Source: Warburgia ugandensis (lineage: Eukaryota; Streptophyta; Magnoliopsida; Canellales; Canellaceae). From it: 64,000 nucleotides of DNA. The notes beneath the pieces are model-generated. The model did not search any database and had not been told where the DNA came from. It was given only the letters and a program-made list of their open reading frames with translations. The position numbers and the translations under genes are program-made. Each line of letters opens with the position of its first letter. The first letter of the stretch is position 1. The stretch covers positions 66,999,414 to 67,063,413 of the forward strand of contig CP141126.1 in assembly GCA_035236585.1 (NCBI GenBank). The letters run 5' to 3'. Shown here one piece after another: positions 48,900 through 62,465 of this stretch.

Positions 48900-51800
48900 G
48901 AAGCAGAAAATCAGAAACACATATAGTAAAAAATGCTTGGTAATGTTACCATTCAAATGCATACTTCAAGCAACAATTTGCATTACTTTTTGAATGGAAC
49001 ATCAAAATAAAAAACATGGGTCTTCTTAGGCTCTATGTATTCAATATAGAGTGATAAATTTTAAGTACTTACAAGCAAAAGAATTAAAAATCTAGATCAT
49101 ATATAGAAAAAAATGCATGGTAATGTTATCATTCAAGCATGTATTACAACAAGCATATTTCAAGCAACAATTTGCGTGCCTTTTTTAATGAAATATTAAA
49201 ATCTAAAACATGAGCCTTCTTAGAATCAATTTATTATATATGGAATGATCAATTTCAAACATGGAAGAAGAAAAAAATTGGGAGTATACATAGTAAAAAA
49301 TGCATTTTAATGTTACCATTCAAACACATATTCAAGCTACAATTTGATACCTTTTTTAATTGAACGTAAAAATATAAAATGGTAGTTTTATTAAATTTAA
49401 TGTATTCTATCTTGAATGAAAAATTTTCAGCATTTACAAGCATTAAAGAGGAAACAAATCAGGAATATCTAAATAAAAAAATGCATGGTAATGTTACCAT
49501 TTAAATGCGTATTCAAGCAGCAATTTCCTTGCCTTTTTAAATGAAACTTGAAAATTTAAAACATGGGTCTCTTTCACTCAATGTATTCTATCTAGAATGA
49601 TAAATTTTAAGCTTTTATAAGCATTTAAAAAGTAGAAAATCAGGAACATATATATTAAAAAATGCATGGTACTGGTACTATTCAAATGCATATTCTATCA
49701 ACCATTTGCTTGGCTTCTTGAATGTAACATCAAAATCTAATACATGGGTCTTCTTAAACGCAATATATTCCATCTAGAATGACCAATTTCAAGCATTAAC
49801 GAAGTAGAAAATTTGGAACATATATAGTAAAAAATGCATGGTAGTGTTATCCTTCCAATGAGTATTACAATGAGTATACTTCCAGCAACAATTTTCATGC
49901 CTTTTTGAATGAAACTTCAAAATCTAAAACATGGTCCTTCTTAGACTCAATATATTCTATCTAGAATGATCAAATTTAAGGATTTACAAGCACTAAAGAA
50001 GTGAAAAATAAAAAACATATATAGTAAAAAATGCATGGTAATGTTACCATTCAAACGCATAATTCAAGCAACAATTCACATGCCTTTTTGAATGAAACAT
50101 CAAAATATAAAACATAGGCCTTGTTAAGCTCTATGTATTCTATCTAGAATGATCAATTTCAACCACATACAACCATTAATGAAGTAGAAAATCAGGAGCA
50201 TATATAGCAAAAAATGCAGGGTAATGTTACCATTCAAATGCACATTACAAACAAGCATACTTCATGCAACAAATTGCATGCTTTTTCGAATGAAACTTTA
50301 GAATCTCAAAGATGGGTATTTTTAGACTCACTCTCAAGCAATAAAGAAGCAGAAAATTAGGGACATATAGTAAAAAATGCATGGTAATGTTAACATTTAG
50401 ACACATATTCGAGCAGCAATTTCCTTGTCTTTTTAAATCAAACATTAAAACATAAAACATGGGTCTTCTTCACTCTATGTATTCTATCTAGAATGATCAA
50501 TTTAAAGAATTTACATGAATAAAAAAGTAGAAAACCAAGAACATATATAGTAAAAACTGCATGGCAATGTTACCATTCAAATGCATATTCTAGCAACCAT
50601 TTGTGTGCCTTCTTAAATGAAACACCAAAATCTATTACATGTGTCTTCTTAAACTCAATGTATTCTATATAGAATGATAAATTTAAAGCATTTACAAGCA
50701 TTAAAGAAGCATAAAATTTGACACATATAGTAAAAAATGCATGGTAATGTTATCATTCAAATGGGTATTACAATAAGCATACCTCCATCAATAATTTGCA
50801 TGCTTTTTGAATGAAACTTCAATATATAAAACATGGGTCTTCTCAAACACAATGTATTCTATCTAAAATGATCAATTTCAAGCATTTACAAAAGTAGAAA
50901 AATAGGACATATATAGTAAAAAATGCATGGTAATGTTAACATTCAAACACATATTCAAGCAACAATTTGCATGCCTTTTTGAATGAAACATCAAAATCTA
51001 AAACATGGGTATTCTTAGACTCAATGCATTCTATTTAGAAGATTAATTTCAAGTATTGATAAGCATTAATGAAGCAGAATATTAGGAGCATATAAAGTAA
51101 AAAACACTTGGTAATGTTACCATTCAAACGTGTATTACAACATGCATATTTCAAGCAACAATTTGCACATATTTTTGAATGAAACGTCAAAATCTAAAAC
51201 ATGGAACTTATTATACATAATATATTAAATTTATAATTATCAATTTTAAGCCCTTACAAGAATTAAAAAAGAAAAAAATTGGGAACATATATTGTAAAAA
51301 ATGCATGGTAATATTGCCATTCAAATGCATATTCAAGTCACAATTTGCATGCATTTTTGAATGGAACTTCAAAATCTAAAACATAGGCCTTCTTAGACTC
51401 ATTGCATTCTATATAGAAAGATTAATTTAAAGTATTGACAAGCATTAATGAAGCAAAAAATTAGGAGCATATAAAGTATAAAATGAATGGTAATGTTACC
51501 ATTCAAACGCATATTCAAGCAACAATTTACATAACCTTTTGAATTAAACATCAAAATCTAAAATATGTACCTTCCTATAATCATTGTATTCTATCTAAAA
51601 TGAGAAATTTTCGGTATTTACAAGCATTAAAGAAACAGAAAATTAGGAACATAAACCCAAAAACACATGGCAATGTTACCATTCAAACACGTATTAACAC
51701 AAGCATATTTCAAGCAACAATTTGCATGGCTTTTTGAATGAAGCTTCAAAATCTAAAACATGGGTCTTCTTAGACTCAATTTATTATATCTAGAATTATT

Positions 51801-53074
51801 AATTTCAAGAATTTACAAGCATTAAAGAAGCATAAAAATTAGGAACATATATAATAAAAAATGCATAGTAATGTTACAATTCAAACACATATTCAAGCAA
51901 CAATTTGCATGCTTTTTTGAATGAAACATCAAAATCTAAAACATGGATCTTCTTAAACTCAATGTATTCTATTAAGAGTGATCAATCTAAGGCATTTACA
52001 AGCATTAAACAAGTAGAAAATCAGGAGCATGTATGGTAAAAAAGGAATGGTAATGTTATCATTCAAATGCATATTCAAACAAAAATTTGCATGCCTTCTT
52101 GAATGAAATATCAATATTTAAAACTTGGTCCTTCTTGAACTCAATGAATTTTATCTAAAATGATAAATTTTAAGTATTAATGAAGAAAAAAATTAGGAAC
52201 ATATATAATAAAAAAATGAATGGTAATGTTTCCATTAAAACGCATAATTGAAGCAGCAATTCACATGCCTTTTTGAATGGAACCACAAAATCTAAAACAT
52301 TGGGTCTTTATAGACTCAATGTATTCAATCAAGAACGATCAATTTCAAGCATTTACATGCATTAAATAAGTAGAAAATAAGGAACATATTTAGTAAAAAA
52401 TGCACAGTAATGTTACCATTTGAATGCGTACTACAACAAGCATAGTTCAAGCAACAATTTGCATGCCTTTCTGAACGAAACATCAAAATCTAAAACAAGG
52501 ATCTTCCTAGACTCAATGCATTCTATATAAAATGATTAATTTCAAGCATTGACAAGCATTAAATAAGGAAAAAATTAAGAACATACACAGTAAAAAAAGA
52601 ATGGTAATGTTACCATTCAAATGTGTATTACAACAAGCATATTTCAAGCAAAAATTTACATCCCTTTTTGAATAAAACTTCAAAATCTAAAACATGGGAC
52701 TATCACAGGCTCAATATACTCTACCTTGATTAAGTAATTTCAAGCATTTACTAGCATTAAAGAAGTATAAAATAGGAACATATGTAGTAAAAACACATGG
52801 TAATGTTACCATTCAAATGCATATTCAAGCAATAATTTCCATGCCTTTTTGAATGAAATTTCAAAATCTAAAACATGGGTCTTCTTAGACTAAATGTGTT
52901 CTATATAGAATGCACTATTTTAAGCATTTTCAAGCATTAACAATGCAGAACATTAGGAACATATATAACAAAAAACTCATGGTAATGTTACCATTCAAAC
53001 GCATATTCAAGTAACAATTTGCATGGCTTTTCTAAAACATGGATCTTCTTAGACACAATGTATTCTATCTAGAA

Positions 53075-55000
53075 TGATTAATTTCAAGAATTTATGAGGA
53101 TTAAGAATTAAAAATCATGAACAAATATAGTAAAAAACTCATGCTAATGTTAACATTCAAATGCGTTTTACCAAAAGCATATTTCAAGCAACAATTTGAT
53201 TGCTTTTTTAAATGAAACATCAAAATCTAAAATATGGGTCTTCTTAGACTAAATGTATTCTATGCTGAATGATCAATTTAAAGAATTTACAAGCATTGAG
53301 GAACTAGAAAATTAAGAACATTTATAGTAAAAAACGCATGGCAATGTTATCTCTCAAAAGCATATTTAGGCAACAGTTTACTTGCTTTTTTTAACGAAAC
53401 ATCAAAATCTAAAGTATGGGACTTCTTAGAATCAATGTATTCTATCTAGAATGATCAATTCAAAAGCATTAAAGATGCAAAAATTATGAACATATATAGT
53501 AAAAAATGCATTGTAATGTTCCCATTCAAACACATATTCAAGTAACTATTTGCATGCCTTTTTTAATGAAATTTCACATTCTAAAACATGAGCCTTCTTA
53601 GGCATTAAAGAAAGGGAAAATTGGGAATATATATAGTAAAAAATGTATGGTAGTGTCACCAATCAAACACGTATTACAACAAACATACTTCAAGCAACAA
53701 TTTGCAAGCCTTGTTGAATGAAACTTCAAAATCTAAAATATGAGCCCTCTTAGAATCAATGTATTCTATCTAAAATGATCAATTTTAAGATTTTTCAAGC
53801 ATTAAAGTAGTAGAAAATCAGGTACATATGTAGTAAAAATGCTTGGTAATGTTACCATTCAAACACATATTCAAGCAACAATTTGTGTGCTTTTCTTTAA
53901 TGAAATTTCAAAATCTAAAACATGAGTCTTCTTAGACTAAATGTATTCTATCTAGAATGATTAATTTCAAGCATTAAAGAAGTAGAAAATTAGGAACATA
54001 TATAGTAAAAAATGCATGTAATGTTATAATTTAAATGCATATTCAACTGGCAATTTGGGTGCCTTTTTGAATGAAACCTCAAAATCCAAAACATGGGTCT
54101 TCTTAGACTCAATGTGTTTAATCTAGAGTGATCTATTTTAAGCATTTATAGGCATTTAAAATTAACAAATAAAGGAGCATATATCATAAAAAATACATGG
54201 TAATGTTACCATTCAAATGCATATTCATGTAACAATTTGCATTGCTTTTTTGAATGAAACTTCAAAATCTAAATGGGACTTCTCAGACTCAAATGTACTC
54301 TATATAGAATGATTAATTTCAAGAATTTATGATGATTAAGAGGTAAAAAATCATGAAAAAATATAGTAAAAAACTCATGCTAATGCTACCATTCAAATGT
54401 GTTTTACAACAAGCATACTTCAAGCAAAAATTTGCATGCCTTTTTGAATGAAACATCAAAATCTAAAACATGGGTCTTCTTAGAGAAAATATATTCTATA
54501 GAATGATCAATTTTAAGAATTTACAAGGATTGACGAAGCAAAAAATCAAGAACATACATATGAAAAAACAAATGGTAATGTTTACCTTTCAAAAGCATAT
54601 TCAGGTAATAATTTGCATGCCTTTTTGAACGAAACATCAAAATCTAAAGCGTGGGACTACTTAGACTCAATGTATTCTATCTAGAATGATCAATTCACAA
54701 GCATTAAAAAAGCAAAAAATCAAGAACATATAAAGTAAAAAATGCATTGTAATGTTCCCATTCAAATGCATATTCAAGTAACTATTTGCATGCCTTCTTG
54801 AATGAAATTTCAAAATCTAAAACATAAGCCTTCTTAGACTCAATGTATTCAATTTAGAATGATTAATTTCAAGCATTTTCAAGCATTAAAGAAGCACAAA
54901 ATTGGGAATATGTATAGTAAAAAATGCAAGTTAATGTTACCATTCAAACACATATTCAAGGAACAATTTGCATGCCTTTTTGAATTAAACAACAAAGTGT
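53075..55000 (+). repeat. Old HOR-like duplication, period about 1.23 kb
   Basis: Shared rare variants in the same order at about 53075 and 54308: TTTATGAGGATTAAGA / TTTATGATGATTAAGA, CTCATGCTAATG, GCGTTTTAC / GTGTTTTAC. Then, in each copy, AAAGCATATT, GATCAATTC with AAGCATTAAA, and AATGTTCCCATTCAAA with AAGTAACTATTTGC. A third copy of the latter part lies at about 57890-58290. Confidence 0.68.
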
Positions 55001-58000
55001 AAAACATGGGCCTTCTTTAACTAAATGTATTCCATCTAGAATGAGAAATTTTCACCATTTACAAGCATATTACAACAAACATACTTCAAGCAACATTTTT
55101 CTTGCCTTTTTAAATGAAACTTCAAAATTTAAATGTGGGACATCTTAGACTCAGTGTATTCTATCTAGAATGATTAAATTCAAGAATTTACAAGCATTAA
55201 AGAAGTAGAAAATTAGGAACATATATAGTAAAAAAATGAAAGGTAGTGTTACCATTCAAACGCATATTCAAGCAACAATTTGCATGACTTTTTGAGTGGA
55301 ACTTCAAAATCTAAAATAAGAGTCTTCTTACACTCAATCTGTTCTATGTAGAATGATCAATTTCAAGCATTTACAAGTATTAAAGAAGAAAAAAACAGAA
55401 ACATATATAGTGAAAAAATGCATGGTAATGTCACTATTCAAACACATATTACAACAATGATACTTGAAGCAACGATTTGCAAGACTTTTTGAATGAAACT
55501 TCAATATCTAAAACATTGGCCTTCTTTGACTCAATGTATTCTATCTAGAACGATCAATTTCAAGCATTAAAGAAACAAAAAATTGGGAACATATGTAGTA
55601 AAAGCTGCATGGTAATGTTATCATTCAAATGCATATTTAGGCAACAATTTTTGTGCCTTTTTTATTGAAAATTCAAAATCTAAAACATGGGTCATCTTAT
55701 AATGAGTGTTTTCTATCTAGATTGATCAATTTCAAGCATTAACAAAGCAAAAAATTATGAACATATATAGTAAAAAATGCATGGTTTTTATTACCATTCA
55801 AATGCATAATCAAGTAACAATTTGCCTACATTTTTTAATGAAATTTCAAAACCTAAGACACAAGACTTTTTAGACTCAATGTATTCTATCTAGAATGATC
55901 AATTTCAAGAATTTACAAGCATTAAATAGGCAAAATATTAGGAACGTATATAATAAAGAAACACATGATAATCTCAACATTTATAGGTATTAAAGAAGCA
56001 TAAAATCCAAAACATATAGAGTAAAATACGCATGGTAATGTTTCCACTAAAATGTATACATGAAGCAATAATTTGCATGCCTTTCTAAATGAAAAATCAA
56101 AATCTATAACATTGGTCTTCTTGGACTCAATGTATTCTATCTACAATGATCAATTTCAAGATTTTGCATGGATTAAAAAAGTAGAAAATCAGGAACTTAT
56201 TTAGTAAAAAATGCATGGTAATGGTCCATTTGAACACGTACTACAAGCATACTTCAAGCAACAATTTGCATGTCCTTTCAAATGAACATTAAAGTCTAAA
56301 ACATGAGTCTTCTTAGACTCAATGTATTCTATGTAGAATGATCAAATTCAAGCATTAATAAGTATTAAAGTCACAGAAAATGAGGAACATATACAATAAA
56401 AAATGCATGGTAATGTTACGATTCAAATGCGTATTACAACAAGCATATTTCAAGCAACAATTTGCATTCCTTTTGTAATGAAACTTAAAAATTTTAAATA
56501 TGGGTCTTCTTAGACTCAATGTATTATATCTTGATTGATTAAGTTCATGCATTTACAAGCATCAAAGAAGTAAAAAATCAGGAACATATATTGTAAAAAA
56601 ATGCATGGTAATGTTACCAGTCAAACGCATTTTCCAGCAATAATTTACATACCTTTTTGAATTAAACATCAAAATCTAAATTGTGGGCCTTCTTAAACTC
56701 AGTGTATTCTATCTTGAATGAGAAATTTCCAGCATTTACAAGCATTAAAGATGCAAAAAATCAGAAACATATATAGTAAAACATCATGGTAATGTTACCA
56801 TTCAAACATGTATTACAACAAGCATACTTCAAACAACAATTTGCATGCCTTTTTGAATGAAAATTAAAAATCTAAAACATGGGCCTTCTTATAGCTCTAT
56901 CTAGAATGATCAAATTTAAGCATTTACAAGCATTAAATAAGTAGAAAATAGGAACATGTATAGTAAAAAATGCATGGTAATGTTACTATTCAAATGCATA
57001 TTCAAGCAATAATTTGCATGCTTTTTTGAATAAAACTTCAAAATCTAAAACAGGGGTGCCCTTGGACTCATTGTATTCTATTTAGAATAATCAATTTCAA
57101 GCATTAAAAAAAGCTGAAAATCAGGAACATTTATAGTAAAAAATGCATGGTAATCTTACCATTCAAATGCATATTCAATTAACAATTTATATGCCTTTTT
57201 GAATGAAACATCAAAATCTAATGCATGGTAATGTTACTATTCAAATGCATATTCAAGAAACAATTTGCGTGTCTTCTTGAATGCAACATCAAAATATAAA
57301 ACACGGATCTTCTTAAACACAATGTATTCTATCAAGGATGATCAATTTCAAGTATTTAAAAGCATTAAAGAAGTAAAAAATGAGGAACATCTATAGTAAA
57401 AATCCATGGTATTATTACCTTTCAAATGCATATTCAAGCAACAATTTGCGCATGTTTTTGAATGAATCTTCAAAATCTAAAACATGGGGCTTCTTAGACT
57501 CAATGTATTTTATCTAGAATGTTCAATTTCAATCATTTACAAGATTTGTGAAGAAAAAAATCAGGAACATATGGAGTAAAATACGTATGGTAATGTTTAC
57601 ATTCTGATGCATACTTAAAGCTACAATTTGCATGCCTTCTTAAATGAAACATCATAATCTAAAGCATGGGTCTTCTTAAACTCAATTTATTTTATCTAGA
57701 ATAATCAATTCCAAGAACTTACAAGTATTAAAGGAGCAAAAAATCGGGAACATATACAGTAAAAATTGCATGGTAATGTTACTATTCAAACGCATTCTAC
57801 AATGAGCATATTTCAACGAGCAATTTGCATGCCTTTTTGAATGAAACATCAAAATCTAAAACATGAATCTTCTTAGAATAAATGTATTCTATATAGAATG
57901 ATCAATTTTAAGAATTTACAAGCATTGAAGAAACAAAAAATCAAGAACATATATAGTAAAAACCAAATGGTAATGTTACCTTTCAAAAGCATATTCAAGC

Positions 58001-59335
58001 AATAATTTGCATGCCTTTTTGAACGAAACATCAAAATCTAAAGCGTGGGACTACTTAGACTCAATGTATTCCATCTAGAATGATCAATTCACAAGCATTA
58101 AAAAAGCACAAAATCAAGAACATATAAAGTGAAAAACGTATTGTAATGTTCCCATTCAAACGCATATTCAAGTAACTATTTGCATGCCTTCTTGAATGAA
58201 ATTTCAAAATCTAAAACATGAGCCTTCTTAGACTCAACGTATTCAATTTAGAATTATTAATTTCAAGCATTTACAAGCATTAAATAAAAATAAAATCAGG
58301 ATATGTATAGTAAAAAATGCATTTTAATGATACCATTTAAACATATATTCAACAATTTGCATGCCTTTCTAAATTAAACATCAAAATCTAAAGGATGGGC
58401 CTTCTTAAACTAAATGTATTCTATCTAGAATGAGAATTTTTTATCATTTACAAACGTCAAAGGAGTAGAAAATTAAGAACATATGTTGTAAAAAATGCAT
58501 GGTAATGTCACAATTCAAATGCATATTATAACAAGTATACTTCAAGCAACAATTTGCTGCACTTTTGAATGGAACTTCAAAATTTAAACATGGGACTTCA
58601 TAGACTCAATGTACTCTATCTAGAATGATTAATTTAAATCATTTACAAGAATTAAAGAAGCAGAAGATCAGGAATATATATATTACAAAATACATGGTAA
58701 CATTACCATTCAAATGCATATTCAAGCAACTATTTGCATGCCTTTTCAAATTAAAAATCAAAATATAAAAGGTGGGCCTTTTTAAAATAATGTATTCTAT
58801 CTAGAATGAGAAATTTCCAGCATTTACAAGCATTAAAGAAGCAAAAAATTAAGAACATATATACTAAAAACATGCACGGTAATGTTAGCATTCAAACGCA
58901 TATTACGACAAGCATACTTCAAGCAACAATTTGCTTGCTTTTTTTAATGAAAATTCAGAATCTAACAAATATGCCTTCTTAGAATCAATGTATTCTATCA
59001 AGAATGATAAATTTCAAGCATTAAAGAAGGAAAAAATCAGGAATATATATTGTAAAGAAATGCATGATAATGTCACCATTCAATTGCATATTCAAGGAAC
59101 AGTTTGCATGCTGTTATGAATGAAACATCAAAATCTAAAACATGAGTCTTCTTAGACTCACCTTTATCTAGAATAATCAATTTCATGCATTTACAAGCAT
59201 TAAAGAAGCAGAAAATCAAGAACATATTGAGTGAAAAATGCACAGCAATGTTTCCATTAAAACGTATACTTGAAGTAACAATTTACATACCTTTTTGAAT
59301 GAAACTTCAAAATCTAAAACGCGGATCTTCGTTCA

Positions 59336-62300
59336 TGTGACGACCTAGGTTTTCACATGCATTTTTAAATGAAATAACTAATTCCTAGGGCAGCGAAAAA
59401 ATATTTTATTTTAAATTCATTTTGAAAACCCCGAGTGTTATTTTCTTTCAAGATGAATAAGGAAATTTTGACAAATGAAGAAAATCATAAGTATTTCCTA
59501 GGTCTATCCAGTCACAGCGCATAGTCCAACTGTAATAATTATAGATACATGTCCAAAAAGGTAGAGTGTTTACTTACATTCATGCTTGTCCCTTCTTGGT
59601 TTACTTGATCATAGTACTAACTTTTCCTTTTGCTTCTTGTACCCTTGTGTGGAGCAAATATGAAAAATAATATATTTGGGTGAGTATTTCTCATACCCAG
59701 TAGGTGGTCTGATACTACTAGTTTGAAAACACGGTAGGCAACATGCATAATTCAAGGTGCTTTGTCATGTAAAATATCAATGATTCCTTTTTGTGTAAAC
59801 ATGCATATTTGTGCATAAAATATAAGCTCATTGATGCAAACTCAACCATGGACTCTTTTGCTAGAATCTAATATTCAACGATATAAATATGACCAAAATC
59901 ATAAAATAGAAATCAATAGATTCATGTAAGAAGATCTCAGCAAACATATCAAATCACGAGCCAAATATAATAATTATGAAACTCTTAAAATAGTCATCTT
60001 TTAAAGTAGATGCTAGCATCACTATAAGTATCATGCACATGGTCTCTCAGCGAATCACATTTCGCCAACTGGTCACGAGTACTCGTATACGACTATCTTA
60101 ATGCTATATGCATATCGATCACACTGAAATCATAGGGTCACTATGCTCACGATCAGCATACAGTTGGAATCGTGCATCTCCGATATCTAGAGACTAACCC
60201 ACCATAGCCTCCACAGTGACTATGGTGTCCTTGAAAAGGGTGCCGTGAACATTTCCAGTGGTCATCCCTATTTACCACAGTAGTTAAGGAAGGGACAAGC
60301 CTTTTTGGCATCGATACCATCCACCTTTTTGGTGGTAGAGGTCGGGAGGCCAACCCATACATAACAACCTTTCAGCATAATGCCCACTAGGCTCAATAGT
60401 CCACAAGGCATATATATATATATGTATGTATGTATAAGAATCCAAATCTCAATCATTGTAAATCATGCAATTTAATGCAATGATTTTCAGAACATGCAAT
60501 CAGCTCGAAAAATATAAAAATAATGTCCTCTTTGGGTCCCTCACAACTGCCTGGCCCTCACAATTGTCACTCTAGCGTCTTTTGGCAACCCTCAAGGATA
60601 TGCTCCATATGATGGCATTATGAGATGCTTTATATGGTATGGCATGATGATATTGTTCTCCCAACAAAATTCCCAATCTCAATCATAATAAATCATGCAA
60701 TTTATGCTAAGAGTTTCAAAGCATTCGAGCAATGCATATAAATATGCATATATTCCAAATCTCAATCAACACAAATCATGTAATTTAGGCAACTATTTTC
60801 AAAAGTGGATGCAGTGCTTATATAAAGACTATTTACCAAATATGCAAGCAATTGCATGCAAGATCATAAGGAAAATCTACATACTTATTATGTGAATATC
60901 ATATCTCAAAAGCATACTAAACACGGGATTAAATAAATCAATTAGATTTTGTGATTGCATTTGAAAACTTAATAGTATCAGACTACCTACCTCGATGTCT
61001 CTAGAGTCGCATCCTTTACTACTTGACCCTGGATCACTTTTGTGAAACCCTAGATATTAATGGATAACAGGGATTCAAATATCATTTTCTATCCACTAAT
61101 TAGAATTATAGCTTAATGGCTAGATCTGCCTTTTAGGTCATTGCTTAGGGCGTCTCCAGGCTAGATCTTATGTATAGTACTAATCATCTAATGATTAGAT
61201 TGCCTTTAATCTCTTTCATATCATCAAGATCATGTAATTGAATGGTCAGATCTCTTAGTCAGACCTCTAGGTTGCCTATCCTAATGCCTAGAACAGGTCT
61301 GTACTTAATTTGGACAGTCAAATCTATAAGTTCAAGGTAGATGTATGTAGCATAGAGTGGATCTAGGCATATTGGTCTCCCAATAGACCCAACAAATCAA
61401 TTTATGAAGTTTGATCATCTTTGATCCTATAGATCTATGCAATCTCTATAGTGTTTAGGTTATAGTCATATTAAATAGACCTCTAACCCTAACTTTTATA
61501 GTATCATTAGGTCTGCGTCGTCAATACAAATGCAATGGTTCTTTTGAATCATCAATCGAAGTCCTACAACCCTTGTAATTGCATTTTTAGTGTCACAACG
61601 TCACGGGTGAACCAGATTCATCCATGGGGGCCCTGTGCGTCATGCTTCTCGGGACACCCTATGCGTCCTGGTCGAGTCGGGACTCTGCCCACAAGCAACG
61701 TACTGATGGGGACCTCCCCAGGGAGTGCATCCCACGTGTGCATCACGCGGTGCATCCCTGTGACAACTCTATTTCGACAGGTTTTGAAGGAAACCCGTCT
61801 TCCCTAATTTTCTTTGGCATTTTCCCTAGCCATGAAAGCCCAAATCCAACATGGATCTGGACTGGGAAAAGGGGAAACTAGAGAGCAAAGGGTGGAGGCT
61901 TACCTGGGTGGTTTGGAGTGATGTCCACAGCTGGAGGTGTGATTTCTCCACACTTGCCGGAAACCCTAGCTTGGACAGTCGGAGAAGAGGGGGAAAATGG
62001 GATGACCAGGGAAAAGGGGAAGAGGGCTTTTATAGCCCGTGATGGTGGTGTTGCCCTATGGCAGTGTCGCCATTTTTTGCTGCTCCATACAGGCATGGCA
62101 GTGCTGAGCACTGCCTGGCCTGAGGAAGAAGATGATGACACGTAGGGGGGTGTCATTATCAAAACAACCCCCTACATTTTCAGACCCTCTTGTTTTGAAT
62201 GCATTTTACAAAAATGCCCCTCATCTTTAAAAGGTCATAACTTGGTCATACGAACTTCGTTTTTGGTGTTCTTCGAAGGTTGGATTCCATTTTGAGCGTA

Positions 62301-62465
62301 GAATCTAATGGTGCTAATTTTTCTCACAAATGGCTTCATTTCATATTTTAATTAAAATAGAACATTTAATATAGTTAATTCTATATAAATTTCCAAATTA
62401 ATCAATTTCTCTCTTAATTTAGTAAAAGTGATGAAAAAATAGCGTCAAATGTTTGAGTCATTACA
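59336..62465 (-). mobile_element. Solo LTR 4, minus strand, TSD GTTCA
   Basis: 3,130 bp, plus-strand text TGTGACGACCTAGG ... TTTGAGTCATTACA, flanked by perfect GTTCA duplications (59331-59335, 62466-62470). TATA at 62027-62034, CpG-rich block at about 61600-61770, conserved internal block at about 60060-60395. It shares long stretches with solo LTR 3 (for example TCAGACTACCTACCTCGATG near 60980 and 44625). No internal domain. Open frames up to 94 codons near 61.6-62.2 kb are unrecognised and lie in its U3/leader. Confidence 0.95.
62027..62034 (-). promoter_or_regulatory. TATA box of solo LTR 4
   Basis: TATAAAAG on the minus strand, about 430 bp from the LTR start, followed by a C-rich stretch. 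Its position agrees with the family. Confidence 0.75.

Larger units (their letters stand above)
46125..59335 (+). repeat. Satellite array block 4 (divergent, degraded HOR)
   Basis: About 70 monomers, same orientation, more divergent than block 1. Local segmental repeats remain: about 53075-54300 and 54308-55000 align in order (period about 1.23 kb), and a related segment recurs at about 57855-58290. A two-monomer repeat appears at about 51030 and 51420. Shortened or fused monomers occur near 53033, 55065, 55965 and 57215. A small inverted piece lies at 48846-48899. The block ends at the TSD GTTCA. Confidence 0.93.

Noticed and set aside
61535..62162. Overlapping open frames of 60-94 codons on both strands in solo LTR 4
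   Set aside because: They lie in the GC-richer U3/leader of an LTR, overlap one another on both strands and match no recognised protein.
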